Of a stretch of DNA of 64,000 bases, positions 8,961-17,729 are shown piece after piece. The number at the start of each line of letters is the position of its first letter. The stretch's first letter is position 1. The DNA lies in NCBI RefSeq assembly GCF_000337515.1, contig NZ_AOIQ01000014.1:294903-358902 (forward strand), written 5' to 3'. Position numbers and translations under genes: made by a program. The notes beneath the pieces were generated by a model. The model was given only the letters and a program-made list of their open reading frames with translations. It did no database searches and was not told the DNA's origin. This DNA comes from Halovivax asiaticus JCM 14624. Its GTDB lineage: Archaea > Halobacteriota > Halobacteria > Halobacteriales > Natrialbaceae.

Positions 8961-8984
8961 TTTAGCTGCTCTATAGTATTTCAC
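8961..8984 (+). promoter_or_regulatory. Shared glycan-locus promoter element (copy 3)
   Basis: TTTAGC, six bases, ATAGTAT. The AT-rich box lies 23-29 bp before ATG 9002, the distance of a leaderless archaeal promoter. It shares the core GCTCTATAG with copy 4 at 10361-10380. Confidence 0.6.
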
Positions 8985-9001
8985 GGCGACTCCGGAGTGA
9001 G

Positions 9002-9148
9002 ATGCAAATGAGTGCGGACACGCACGACAGGACGCTGGCGCCACATCCGACGGACGACGGACAGAACCGACGGTCGGGAGTGCGGTCTCGAATGGAGCCG
9101 GTCCAGGAGGGCCCCTCGAGAACGGAGAGAGCCGGAGGAAAGCGATGA
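9002..9148 (+). CDS. Short upstream ORF coupled to a membrane regulator
   Basis: The frame has 48 codons, beginning MQMSADTHDRTLAPHPTDDG. ATG 9002 is at leaderless distance from the element at 8961-8984, and the stop overlaps the next start as ATGA (9145-9148). Composition is polar and Arg-rich with no known domain. It could be a leader peptide that controls translation of the regulator, or the true N-terminal transcript start may simply lie here. Recognition is by context only. Confidence 0.45.
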   Translation: MQMSADTHDRTLAPHPTDDGQNRRSGVRSRMEPVQEGPSRTERAGGKR

Positions 9149-9762
9149 TCGGACGATCGCGCGCTATTTCGGCACCTCTTCGCTCAGTACTCGGCGGACT
9201 CGTCGTACCCATCGCAACCGCGACCCCGGTCGGCGCGACCCACGGAAACGCAGCCGTTCTCGACGGCGTTACAGCGGCCACGGCCCAGAATCTCGCCCTC
9301 GGGGTCGGCGCGGGTATCTCGAGTCGCGAGCTGGTGTTCGTCCTCGGCGGCGCCGTACTGGCACTGGCCGTCGTGACGGCGGGCCTCGCCTACCGGTACG
9401 AGCCGCGGATCGGTGCGGACCGCCGTCCGTCGGAAGACGGTTCGGAGCCGCTGGACCGGCCCGAATCGAACCGCGAAACCGAGCGATCTTACGATCCGGC
9501 CCCCGATCGGGAGCAGCCGTCGAGGCCCCTGACCGATTTCGAGCGGGTGGTCCGACTCCTCGAAGAGAACGAGGGGAAACTCCCGCAGAGCGAGATCGTC
9601 GCGCGGACGCCGTGGTCGAAGTCGAAAGTGAGCCGGCTCCTCACCCGGATGAACGACAACGACCAGGTCCGAAAGGTAAACGCCGGTCGACAGAACATCA
9701 TCGTCCTGCCCGGATCGGAACCCGACGAGCCGCACGTGCTGCCAGACGGCGATGGGATTTGA
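9145..9762 (+). CDS. Membrane-anchored winged-helix regulator (DUF7343-type)
   Basis: The protein has 205 residues: a weak signal or first hydrophobic segment at about 12-30, a clear transmembrane helix at about 62-84, a charged linker, then a winged helix at about 130-185 (KLPQSEIVARTPWSKSKVSR). The same domain ends the large regulator at 21949-23445 (RMRQSEIVEITDWSKAKVSR). It is likely to bind DNA while tethered to the membrane and so link envelope state to transcription. It is divergent from wecB, next to glmS and under a copy of the shared element, which makes it a candidate regulator of the locus; that link is inference. Confidence 0.82.
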   Translation: MIGRSRAISAPLRSVLGGLVVPIATATPVGATHGNAAVLDGVTAATAQNLALGVGAGISSRELVFVLGGAVLALAVVTAGLAYRYEPRIGADRRPSEDGSEPLDRPESNRETERSYDPAPDREQPSRPLTDFERVVRLLEENEGKLPQSEIVARTPWSKSKVSRLLTRMNDNDQVRKVNAGRQNIIVLPGSEPDEPHVLPDGDGI

Positions 9763-10360
9763 CACGCGGTATCGGTCGCCACTCGCTCGCCGTCGCTGTC
9801 GGTTCGACGTCGCCTTCGAAACGATCACTCGTTTCTTCGTCGAGGGGCGAGCCGCCCGACTCGCGCTCGCTCGCTCTGTCGTCTCTCGGACGGCCCCGGT
9901 GATGGCAGCGCGTACTCCCTTCCCACGGCATCGGCGCCATCGATACCCGCAGCGCCCCGCGAACCAACCAAATCACTCGGTCGTGGCCGCTCGTAGCGCT
10001 CGGGCGGCCGGTTGGCGAACACCCTCACGATGGACGACCAGTACTGCTCGATTCCGGGCGCCAGCGCTTCGATCCCGGTGCGGCCCGACTCGTGGGGACA
10101 GACACCGGGACGTGCTTCCCCGTCGAGAGCGGACAGAGCGCGGAATCCGACGGCCTGTCGATGCGTCGACGAACGATTCGATCGCACAGCCGGCCGTCGA
10201 CGGCGCGTTCGAGGGGACACGACGTGCACCGTCAGGTCCCGTACGGAGTGGGACCGTACACCGAACTCGAAACCGGGGCGTCGAGAGAACTCGATGCAAC
10301 GATCAGATCGGTGAACTCTCCCGGCGACCCGCCAGATCTTATTCGAGCGATAACCCGGTG
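9763..10360. other. Intergenic region without a supported gene
   Basis: About 600 bp of GC-rich sequence. The open frames here are Arg/Ser/Pro-rich, overlap on both strands and match nothing recognised. No RNA gene is visible. Confidence 0.5.
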
Positions 10361-10380
10361 CTTACCCGCTCTATAGGAAT
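10361..10380 (+). promoter_or_regulatory. Shared glycan-locus promoter element (copy 4)
   Basis: CTTACC, six bases, ATAGGAA. This is the most divergent of the eight copies. It lies 26-34 bp before ATG 10406 and is the only promoter-like sequence seen ahead of glmS. Confidence 0.5.
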
Positions 10381-10405
10381 AGGAAGGGCGGCCGACCGAA
10401 CGAGC

Positions 10406-10525
10406 ATGGAACCGACCAGTAGGCACAACAGTGAGCAGAAACGAACGCGGTCCATCCCCGGACGGTCTTCGACGGGTTCGCTAGACATCGGCGGCCGAGC
10501 CACCACCGACGGAGGGTGGATCTGA
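10406..10525 (+). CDS. Short upstream ORF preceding glmS
   Basis: The frame has 39 codons, beginning MEPTSRHNSEQKRTRSIPGR. ATG 10406 is at leaderless distance from the promoter element, and the stop (10523-10525) is 1 nt before the glmS ATG. The arrangement mirrors the short ORF at 9002-9148. No homology is recognised. A leader peptide acting on glmS translation is possible, as is a chance frame in a glmS leader. Confidence 0.4.
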   Translation: MEPTSRHNSEQKRTRSIPGRSSTGSLDIGGRATTDGGWI

Positions 10526-10526
10526 G

Positions 10527-12338
10527 ATGTGCGGAATTATCGCGCGCGTGGGCGAGGACGACGGCGTCGACCGGTTGCTCGGCGGCCTCGAACGCCTCGA
10601 ATACCGCGGCTACGACTCCGCGGGGATCGCGGTGGAGAACGGAACGGGCCTTGCGGTCCGGAAAGCCAGCGGCGAGGTGACCGACCTCAAACAGTCGGTG
10701 TCAGCCAGCCGGATCCACGGCGGGATCGGTATCGGCCACACCCGGTGGTCCACGCACGGCCCGCCGACCGACGATAACGCTCACCCGCACACCGACACGA
10801 CCGGCGAGGTCGCCGTCGTCCACAACGGGGTCATCGACAACCACGCCGCCCTCCGCCGGGAGCTCGAAGCGGCGGGCTGTGAGTTCACCAGCGACACGGA
10901 CACCGAAGTGGTTCCGCACCGCTTCGAGCGCTACCTGTCGGCCCATCCGCCGGAGGAAGCGTTCCGAAAGACGGTCCGCGATCTCGACGGGAGTTACGCC
11001 ATCGCGGCGATGGTCGAGGGTGTCGACGCGGTCTTCGCGGCCAGGCGCGGCTCACCGCTCGTCCTGGGAGTGAGCGACGAGGAATACTTCCTCGCCAGCG
11101 ACGTTCCCGCGTTCCTCGAACACACCGACGAGGTGATCTACTTCGAGGACGACGAGATCGGCGTCATCACGCCCGACCACGTCGAGATCACGACGCTCGA
11201 CGGCCGTCCCGTCGAGCGCGCGAGCGAGGTGGTGGCGTGGGACGCAGAAGAAACCAGCAAAGGCGAGTATCCCCACTACATGCGAAAGGAGATCGAGATG
11301 CAGGACGTCTCGCTGGCGAACGCTATCCAGGGTCGCATCGACGACGATGGGACCACCCCCGACCTCGATCCATTTCCGCCGGGGACCTTCGCGGCTATCG
11401 AGCGCATCCAGTTCGTCGCGTGCGGGACGTCCTTCCACGCGGCCAAGTACGGCGCGCAGTTGCTGAACAACGCCGGGATCCCGGCCCAGTCGTTCCGCGC
11501 GAGTGAGTACGACGACTCGATTCCGGTGGACGAGCAGACGCTGGTCGTGGCGGTGACCCAGAGCGGCGAGACGGCCGACACGCTTCGGGCGTTCGAGTGC
11601 GCGGCATCGGGGGGTGCACGCACCGTCGCGGTGACGAACGTGGTCGGGTCGACCGCGGCCCGCGAGGCCGACGACGCGCTGTTTATCCGCGCCGGACCCG
11701 AGATCGGAGTGGCCGCGACGAAGACGTTCTCCTCGCAGGTGGTCGTGCTCTCCCTGCTCGCGCATCGGGTCTCCGCCGACGTCGCCGACGTCGCCCCGTG
11801 GGACGACCCGGCTGCGTTCTACGACGCGCTCGAACGGCTCCCCGAGGACGTCCGTACCGTCCTCGACCGTGGCGATGCCGAGCGCGTCGCCGAGGAGTTC
11901 CTCGGGAGCGACGCGTTCTTCTTCATCGGTCGAGGTCCCGGCTACCCGGTCGCCATCGAAGGGGCGCTGAAGTTCAAGGAGATCACCTACGAACACGCCG
12001 AGGGCTTCGCCGCCGGGGAACTCAAGCACGGGCCGCTCGCGCTCGTTACGCCCCGGACGCCCGTGTTCACCGTCGTCACTGGTGACGACAACGGCACCAC
12101 GGTGACGAACGCCGAGGAAGCCCAGACCAGGGGTGCGCCCATCGTGGCGGTATCCGCGCCCGGCCACCGGATCGACGACGTGGCCGACGCCAGCTTGCAG
12201 ATCCCGGCGTCGCATCCCGACCTCGCCGGGTTGCTCGCCAACGTCCAGCTCCAGCTCCTCTCCTATCACACCGCCGATCGACTGGGCCGCGCGATCGATA
12301 AGCCGCGCAACCTCGCCAAGAGCGTCACCGTCGAGTGA
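10527..12338 (+). CDS. glmS: Glutamine--fructose-6-phosphate aminotransferase (isomerizing)
   Basis: The protein has 603 residues. It starts MCGIIARVGEDD with the Cys2 nucleophile of the N-terminal glutaminase; GHTRWSTHG and HNGVIDN follow. Two SIS isomerase domains cover about residue 280 to the end (FVACGTSFHAAKYG, TQSGETADT, FFIGRGPGYPVAIEGALKFK), closing with KPRNLAKSVTVE. It converts fructose-6-phosphate and glutamine to glucosamine-6-phosphate, the first step to UDP-GlcNAc and so to every amino sugar made by this locus. Length and motifs are normal. The stop overlaps the GTG of the asparagine-synthase-like gene. Confidence 0.96.
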   Translation: MCGIIARVGEDDGVDRLLGGLERLEYRGYDSAGIAVENGTGLAVRKASGEVTDLKQSVSASRIHGGIGIGHTRWSTHGPPTDDNAHPHTDTTGEVAVVHNGVIDNHAALRRELEAAGCEFTSDTDTEVVPHRFERYLSAHPPEEAFRKTVRDLDGSYAIAAMVEGVDAVFAARRGSPLVLGVSDEEYFLASDVPAFLEHTDEVIYFEDDEIGVITPDHVEITTLDGRPVERASEVVAWDAEETSKGEYPHYMRKEIEMQDVSLANAIQGRIDDDGTTPDLDPFPPGTFAAIERIQFVACGTSFHAAKYGAQLLNNAGIPAQSFRASEYDDSIPVDEQTLVVAVTQSGETADTLRAFECAASGGARTVAVTNVVGSTAAREADDALFIRAGPEIGVAATKTFSSQVVVLSLLAHRVSADVADVAPWDDPAAFYDALERLPEDVRTVLDRGDAERVAEEFLGSDAFFFIGRGPGYPVAIEGALKFKEITYEHAEGFAAGELKHGPLALVTPRTPVFTVVTGDDNGTTVTNAEEAQTRGAPIVAVSAPGHRIDDVADASLQIPASHPDLAGLLANVQLQLLSYHTADRLGRAIDKPRNLAKSVTVE

Positions 12339-14053
12339 CGACTGATTCGATGAACAGGGAACTTTTCGGAGTGTTTGGCGACAGCGAGACGTTTTCGCGC
12401 TTTCGGTCGCCGTCGTCGTTCGATCGCGTCGTCGAGGGGCGGTCGATCACCGTCGGCGTCCGGGACGTCGGAATCGGAATGCCGGGACGGACCGCCGTTC
12501 ACGCCGACGGCGATCGAGTATGTACACTCGTGGGGGAGGCGTACGCTCCCGGGTCGGCTACGTCACCGGCGGCGCTGGCGCTAGAGCGCAGGGACGCGTC
12601 CGGATTCGATGCGATGGCCGACGTGAGCGGCTCGTACCTCGCCGCGGTCGACACCGGCGAGACCGCCTACGTCGCCACCGACCCGGCTCGGACCGTCGAG
12701 TGTTTCTACGCCGACGCCTCCGGTGTGCGGGTGTTCGGGACCGACGCGTTCGAGGTGGCCCGGACCATCCCGGACTCGACCGTTCGGCGTGACAGTCTGC
12801 TCGAGTTCCTCCACTTGGGCGTCGTCCTCGGCGACAAGACGCTCGTGAGCGAACTCCATCGGGCGCCGTTCGACGGGAGACTCCACGCCGACGGGACCGG
12901 GACGTTCGACCGGTTCGTCTACCGACCGACCGAGTTCGACTACGTCGAGGCGCTCGCCGGCAGGCTCGAACGGGCGCTCGAACGCCGGCGTCACCTGCCG
13001 GGTCGAAAAGGACTGTTGTTGAGTGCGGGTTACGACTCGCGGGCGTTCCTCGCCGGGCCGACGGACGTCGACGCCTGTTACACGGTAACCCGTCAGAACG
13101 GCCGGGAAGCGGCGGTCGCAGCCCGAATCGCCGACCAGTACGGGAGCGATCATACCGCGTTCGAGGCCGACGGCGACTACCTGACCACCGGGTTTTCGAC
13201 CGTCCGGTACGGCAACGGTATCCGCGAGTCCATTCACGCACATCACGCGGCCTTCGCCGACCGGATGGACGTGGAGACGATGTACCACGGATTGCTGTTC
13301 GATACGTTCCTGCGCGGTCACTACCTGCCCAGAGACGAGTTTTCCGCGCTTGGTCACGCGCTCCCACGGTCCCGGCTCGCGACCGACTTCGACCCGGCGA
13401 CGAGTCTCGTGACCGATTCGTTCGGGTTCGTTCCGATAAGCGAGTGCGATGGGCTGGACGGCGAACTGCCCGCGGAGAGCCTGGCATTCGCACGAGATGC
13501 CGTCGGCCGGGAGTTCAGCCGACTCGCAGGTCGCTACGACTCGACCTACGACGGCTGTGCGGTCGTCGGCATCGCGAATCAGCCGACGGCGCCGTTCCGG
13601 ACGCACCTGGCGGATCACTTCCTCGAGTCGTTCCCCGCGGCTGACGGTGAACTCGTCGACTGGCACCTCCGGACGCCGCCAGAATATCGCAACACGCGAA
13701 CGTTCCGCCGGGCGCTGGAGCGGATCGACGGCGACGTCCTCCGCCACCGCCCGCCGGACCGTCCGCACGACTCGGTTACCCTCAACGAGGTCGAGCAGTT
13801 CGTCCGGGAGCGAGCGCCGTTTCTCGACGCCTTCGAGAACGCGTGGCCCGATCGGCGCGAAGAGTACGAGCGGGCGAATCTCGACGACGAACTGTTCCCG
13901 GACCAACCGTCCCTCCACGGCCTTCCGGTGTTACTGAAGCTCCGAATCAACGACGCGACGACGTGGCTCGGGCGCCTGGAGTGCGACACGGAACCCGAAC
14001 CGGCCCGTCTCCTCTCGCCGCCCGCCGAGCAGTTTCGGCTTCGGTCGGAGTGA
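12335..14053 (+). CDS. Asparagine-synthase-like protein with degenerate glutaminase half
   Basis: The protein has 572 residues from a GTG that overlaps the glmS stop (GTGA); an ATG at 12350 is an alternative start. The C-terminal half has an ATP-pyrophosphatase loop, KGLLLSAGYDSRAFLAG (about 225-241), like the SGGxDS of AsnB. The N-terminus reads MNRELFGVFGDSETF, so the catalytic Cys that must follow Met1 in class II glutaminases is absent. It may use free ammonia, another glutaminase, or have another adenylate-forming role. Translational coupling to GlmS suggests work on the same sugar pathway, for example amidation of a uronic acid; this is speculation. Confidence 0.75.
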   Translation: MTTDSMNRELFGVFGDSETFSRFRSPSSFDRVVEGRSITVGVRDVGIGMPGRTAVHADGDRVCTLVGEAYAPGSATSPAALALERRDASGFDAMADVSGSYLAAVDTGETAYVATDPARTVECFYADASGVRVFGTDAFEVARTIPDSTVRRDSLLEFLHLGVVLGDKTLVSELHRAPFDGRLHADGTGTFDRFVYRPTEFDYVEALAGRLERALERRRHLPGRKGLLLSAGYDSRAFLAGPTDVDACYTVTRQNGREAAVAARIADQYGSDHTAFEADGDYLTTGFSTVRYGNGIRESIHAHHAAFADRMDVETMYHGLLFDTFLRGHYLPRDEFSALGHALPRSRLATDFDPATSLVTDSFGFVPISECDGLDGELPAESLAFARDAVGREFSRLAGRYDSTYDGCAVVGIANQPTAPFRTHLADHFLESFPAADGELVDWHLRTPPEYRNTRTFRRALERIDGDVLRHRPPDRPHDSVTLNEVEQFVRERAPFLDAFENAWPDRREEYERANLDDELFPDQPSLHGLPVLLKLRINDATTWLGRLECDTEPEPARLLSPPAEQFRLRSE

Positions 14054-14195
14054 GTTGCCCGGAACCCGTTTCAGCGGTTCGGTCGCGCAGTGGCTGACCG
14101 TCAGTTTGTCCTCGGTGATCGTCAGTTCTTCCGTCACTGTCGGTTGAGACGTGGCGGCCGCTTCGTCGGCCGTGTCGGTACGGAAATCATCACTC

Positions 14196-14227
14196 GGCTA
14201 AACCCCCGTCCTGAAGGGCGCAGGGAG
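14196..14227. mobile_element. Solo TnpB-element end-like sequence
   Basis: GGCTAAACCCCC, a TCCTGAAGGGCGC hairpin-like part and CAGGGAG follow the order seen at the end of the TnpB element near 40185-40212 (minus strand: GGCTAAAACCTCG, then CCCCAAAGGGCGAGG). No transposase gene is nearby. It is probably a relic or solo end between two convergent genes. Confidence 0.35.
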
Positions 14228-14228
14228 T

Positions 14229-16343
14229 TCACCCGTCTGAATCGTCAGCCAGAATATCGTCGATCAGGGAACCGAACAGGCCGTCCGACTCGTTGCTGTC
14301 GCCAGAGCCATCGTCCGACTCGTTTCCGTCTCCGATGCTGCCGTCGTCGTCTGATTCGTTGCCATCGCCGATACTTCCGCCATCATCCGACTCGTTTCCG
14401 TCGCCGATACTTCCGCCGTCGTCTGATTCATTGCCGTCACCGATGCTGCCGCCGTCGTCTGATTCATTTCCGTCACCGATGCTGCCGCCGTCGTCTGATT
14501 CGTTGCCGTCGCCGATGCCACCATCATCCGACTCGTTTCCGTCACCGATGCCGCCGCCGTCGGATTGGTTGTCATCACCATCCGAGACGGTGTCGTCGCC
14601 ATCGGTCGAATTCTCGCTCGTCCCCTCCTCACCGGTGGCGGTATCGCCCGTCGCGTTCTCGGTCGGGTCGGTTGGTTCCGACGTCAGATCGGGCAACGTG
14701 ATCTCGATATCGTCGTCACCCATCGGTATCGGCGTGCCGAGCATGGTCGAACTCGCGCCGACGACGATCATGACCACGCCCGCGAGCATCAGAACGCGCT
14801 GGAACAACCGGACTGCGTCAGCGCCGGACGAGAACTCGACTCGGCGCTTGAGCGATGCCGCTCCCGATCCGACGACGGGGAGCGACGAGGCGATCGCGAG
14901 CACTTCGGTGAAACCGATCGCCCCGGTCAGAAGCGCGAGGATGGCGAAGATGGCCGCCCCACCGACGGGGACGATCGCGAGCGAGAGTAACGGCGCCTCG
15001 ACGTACATCGAGAGGGCGACGACCAGCGGAGCGCTCAGGCCGATCGTGACCCCGACGCGAAGGGGGCGCGCGTCGGCCAGCGGGTCGAACCCGAGACGGC
15101 GGGCGCTCCAGACGTGCAAGAAGAACATCAGCCCGTAGCTGACGCTCGTCGCCACCGCCGCCCCGTGCATGCCGAACTGGGCGATCAGGACCCAATTGAG
15201 GACGACGTTGACGAGGGCGACCACGCCGGTCGCCGCGATGAGCGGTCGGAGGTTGCCGTTGGCCTGTGCGATCGCGAGGACGGGGCGGGCGATCGCGAAC
15301 CCGACCGCACCCGGAAGCAACAGGTACAGCGGGGCGAGCGAGGCGACGTACTCGTCCGGCCAGAGCAGCGGGATCGCGATCGGTGCGAGCGTTGCGATAC
15401 CGACCGCGAGCAAGGCGGTGAGCAGCAGGGTGTACCGCGTGATCTTCGCGGCCATCCGACTGACGCGTTCGTGATCGCCCCGTGACCAGAGCTCCGACGT
15501 CGAGTGCAGCAGGACCGTCTGCAGCGCCATCGGAACGACCCAGAGGAACTCCGCGAGGACCAGCGCGACCTTGTAGAACGCGGTCGACGGTCCGTCGACG
15601 AACACGCGAATCATCATCACGTCGACGTGGTACAGCGACATCAGCAACGCCACCAGGACGATGCTCATCCCGTTGAACGAGAGGAGTTCGCGCCGGGGAA
15701 ACGACCGGGGCGGGATGCGAAGCGTCTCGAGGATCGAGACGCGCCGGGCGACGAGAACGAAGCCGACGAGCGCCGGCACCGTGCTGCCGACGATGTGCCC
15801 GACCAGGACTCCCTCGACACCGTAGCCGAGGGCGGCGAGTCCCAGCGCGATCCCCACGAACGTAAACCGATGGAGTATCGTGAGCGACTCCGCGTACGGT
15901 TCGAGACCGAATCCCATCAACGTCCGTTTGACGTAGGAACGAAACTGCGCAGCAACGACGAGGCCCGCGAGGAGGACGAAGTACCGCCGGAACCGCTCGC
16001 CTTCGACCAGCCTCGGCAGCAGGTCAGAGCCCGCGAACCACACCATCAGCCCCGAACCCGCCAGCCCGAGCAGGATCGCTAGCCGAAAGTAGAACCCGAC
16101 GACGTGCTCGCTCCACGCCGCTTCCGACCGGTTCTCGCCCAGAAACTTCTGGACGCCATCGGTCACGCCCGAGCTGACGAATATCATGAAGATGGAGAAC
16201 GCCGACAGCAGGAAACTGTAATCACCGTAGTCGGATTCGCCGAGCAGCGTCGCTAACAGTGGAGACGTGACGATACCGAGTGCCAATACGAGCACCTTCG
16301 TTCCGAGGATCGACACGAAGCCGCGGGTAATACTTCGACTCAT
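14229..16343 (-). CDS. Wzx-type polysaccharide flippase with sequon-rich repeat tail
   Basis: The protein has 704 residues. Residues 1-500 form a 12-14-helix MATE/Wzx-like exporter that should flip lipid-linked glycan across the membrane (start MSRSITRGFVSILGTKVLVL). One more hydrophobic helix lies at about 515-536. Beyond it is a tail of roughly 165 residues, very rich in Asp, Gly, Ser and Asn, with eight NES triplets in repeats near GGSIGDGNESDD plus NAT, NST and NQS: eleven N-X-S/T sequons. Family members normally end near residue 500. If the extra helix exports the tail, it could itself be glycosylated. The gene follows the GlmU-like gene by 37 nt. Confidence 0.9.
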   Translation of the reverse strand: MSRSITRGFVSILGTKVLVLALGIVTSPLLATLLGESDYGDYSFLLSAFSIFMIFVSSGVTDGVQKFLGENRSEAAWSEHVVGFYFRLAILLGLAGSGLMVWFAGSDLLPRLVEGERFRRYFVLLAGLVVAAQFRSYVKRTLMGFGLEPYAESLTILHRFTFVGIALGLAALGYGVEGVLVGHIVGSTVPALVGFVLVARRVSILETLRIPPRSFPRRELLSFNGMSIVLVALLMSLYHVDVMMIRVFVDGPSTAFYKVALVLAEFLWVVPMALQTVLLHSTSELWSRGDHERVSRMAAKITRYTLLLTALLAVGIATLAPIAIPLLWPDEYVASLAPLYLLLPGAVGFAIARPVLAIAQANGNLRPLIAATGVVALVNVVLNWVLIAQFGMHGAAVATSVSYGLMFFLHVWSARRLGFDPLADARPLRVGVTIGLSAPLVVALSMYVEAPLLSLAIVPVGGAAIFAILALLTGAIGFTEVLAIASSLPVVGSGAASLKRRVEFSSGADAVRLFQRVLMLAGVVMIVVGASSTMLGTPIPMGDDDIEITLPDLTSEPTDPTENATGDTATGEEGTSENSTDGDDTVSDGDDNQSDGGGIGDGNESDDGGIGDGNESDDGGSIGDGNESDDGGSIGDGNESDDGGSIGDGNESDDGGSIGDGNESDDDGSIGDGNESDDGSGDSNESDGLFGSLIDDILADDSDG
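14280..14552 (-). repeat. In-frame repeats (mostly 36 bp) in the flippase tail
   Basis: These encode eight GDGNESDD-type units with periods of 10-13 residues, most often 12. The codons vary between copies, so this is not a recent identical expansion throughout. Confidence 0.88.
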
Positions 16344-16380
16344 TCGGTTACCGGCTGCGGCGTTCGGTCATGGTGGACCA

Positions 16381-17562
16381 CTATGCATCCCGGTCGACGT
16401 CCGCCCCCGGGAGCGTCGTCGTTCCTGGGGACAGTCGCACCCCCGGCTGGAGGTTGGTGTCGATGCCCGTCTTCGCGTCGTCGCCGACGACGACGCCGAA
16501 CTTCCGCCGGCCGGTCGAGATCCGCTCGCCCTTCACGGTCAGCTTAACGTCGCGTTCGTCGTGGCGAAGGTTGGCGACGTTCGTCCCCGCACCGAAGTTC
16601 ACGTCGCGCCCGAGCACGCTGTCGCCGACGTAGGCGAGGTGACCGATCGTGGCTCCGCGCCGGAGGACGCTGTTTTTCACCTCGACCGCGTGTCCCACCG
16701 TCGCGTCCGGTCCGACGACCGTCCCGCCCCGGACGTAGGCGTTCGGCCCGACCGTCGCGCCCTGTCGAAGGATCGCCGGCCCCTCGACGACGACGCCAGG
16801 CTTGACGATCGCTCCCGCCTCGACGACGACCGACCCGTCGAGCGTCGCGTCGTCGTTCACGTCGCCGTCGACTCGGCGCTCGATGTCGCCCAGGCGTCGC
16901 TCGTTCGCTTCGAGCAGTTCCCACGGCCGGCCGACGTCGAGCCACTCGTCGAGTTCGACCGCGGTCACGTCGTAGGCCTCGATCACGCGCGAGAGCACGT
17001 CGGTGAGTTCGTGCTCGCCACGCTCGCTCTCCGGAACGTCGAGCCAGGAGATCGCCACCTCGGGAAAGACGTACGCCCCCGCGTTGGCGAGGTCGGTGGG
17101 CGGGTCGTCCGGTTTCTCGACGATGTCAGTGACGGTCCGCCCGTCGGTCGACAGGACGCCGTAGTTCGTCGGATCCGCGACCTGGTGCGCACCGACCGCG
17201 GGCCCCGACTCGAAGAGGGTTCGAATACTCTCGACGTCGTAGAGGTTGTCGCCGTTGAGGACGGCGAACTCTCTACGGAGGTGGTCGCTCGCAGCCCGGA
17301 CGGCGTCGGCGGTCCCCGCCTGTTCGGTCTGGACCGCGTACGCGACCGGGGTGCCAGCGTACTCTTCGCCGAAATACTCGCGTACCTGGTCGGCCCCGTA
17401 GCCGACGACCAGCACGAGTTCGTCGGCGCCCGCCTCGACCGCCGCATCGGCGACGTGCGCGACGAGCGGCCGGTCGACGACGGGGAGCATCGGTTTCGCA
17501 GTCTCGTCGGACAGCGGACGCATGCGCGTCCCCTTCCCTGCTGCCAGAATTACGGCTTGCAT
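16381..17562 (-). CDS. Bifunctional sugar-1-phosphate nucleotidyltransferase/acetyltransferase (GlmU-like)
   Basis: The protein has 393 residues. The N-terminus ILAAGKGTRMRPLSDETAKP is the nucleotidyltransferase signature, with VLNGDNLYD as the metal-binding part. From about residue 245 a left-handed beta helix of hexapeptide repeats (GAIVKPGVVVEGPAILRQGA and following) indicates acyltransfer. Haloarchaeal enzymes of this kind are thought to make UDP-GlcNAc from GlcN-1-P in two steps; a dTDP- or UDP-glucose product is the alternative. The promoter element at 17589-17612 is about 30 bp from the ATG. The flippase gene follows in the same direction. Confidence 0.88.
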   Translation of the reverse strand: MQAVILAAGKGTRMRPLSDETAKPMLPVVDRPLVAHVADAAVEAGADELVLVVGYGADQVREYFGEEYAGTPVAYAVQTEQAGTADAVRAASDHLRREFAVLNGDNLYDVESIRTLFESGPAVGAHQVADPTNYGVLSTDGRTVTDIVEKPDDPPTDLANAGAYVFPEVAISWLDVPESERGEHELTDVLSRVIEAYDVTAVELDEWLDVGRPWELLEANERRLGDIERRVDGDVNDDATLDGSVVVEAGAIVKPGVVVEGPAILRQGATVGPNAYVRGGTVVGPDATVGHAVEVKNSVLRRGATIGHLAYVGDSVLGRDVNFGAGTNVANLRHDERDVKLTVKGERISTGRRKFGVVVGDDAKTGIDTNLQPGVRLSPGTTTLPGADVDRDA

Positions 17563-17588
17563 CCTAGGTCGTCAGTTCCGTCACGAGT

Positions 17589-17612
17589 GGGTTTACTATT
17601 CGACAGCTAACC
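17589..17612 (-). promoter_or_regulatory. Shared glycan-locus promoter element (copy 5)
   Basis: Minus strand: GTTAGC, six bases, ATAGTAA, ending about 30 bp before the GlmU-like start at 17562, consistent with a leaderless mRNA. Confidence 0.65.
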
Positions 17613-17729
17613 GGGTCGGCCGCCGCCCGATATCCCGGCGCCATCGACGTGCCCTCACCATCGAGTGGGGTGTCAGAGCCGGTTATCCACGATATAAGTA
17701 TTCGATGAACGGTCGTAGCCATCCATCGA

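Noticed and set aside
14280-14552. Possible CRISPR array or minisatellite
   Set aside because: The repeats are continuous, encode GDGNESDD units of a flippase tail and have no unique spacers.
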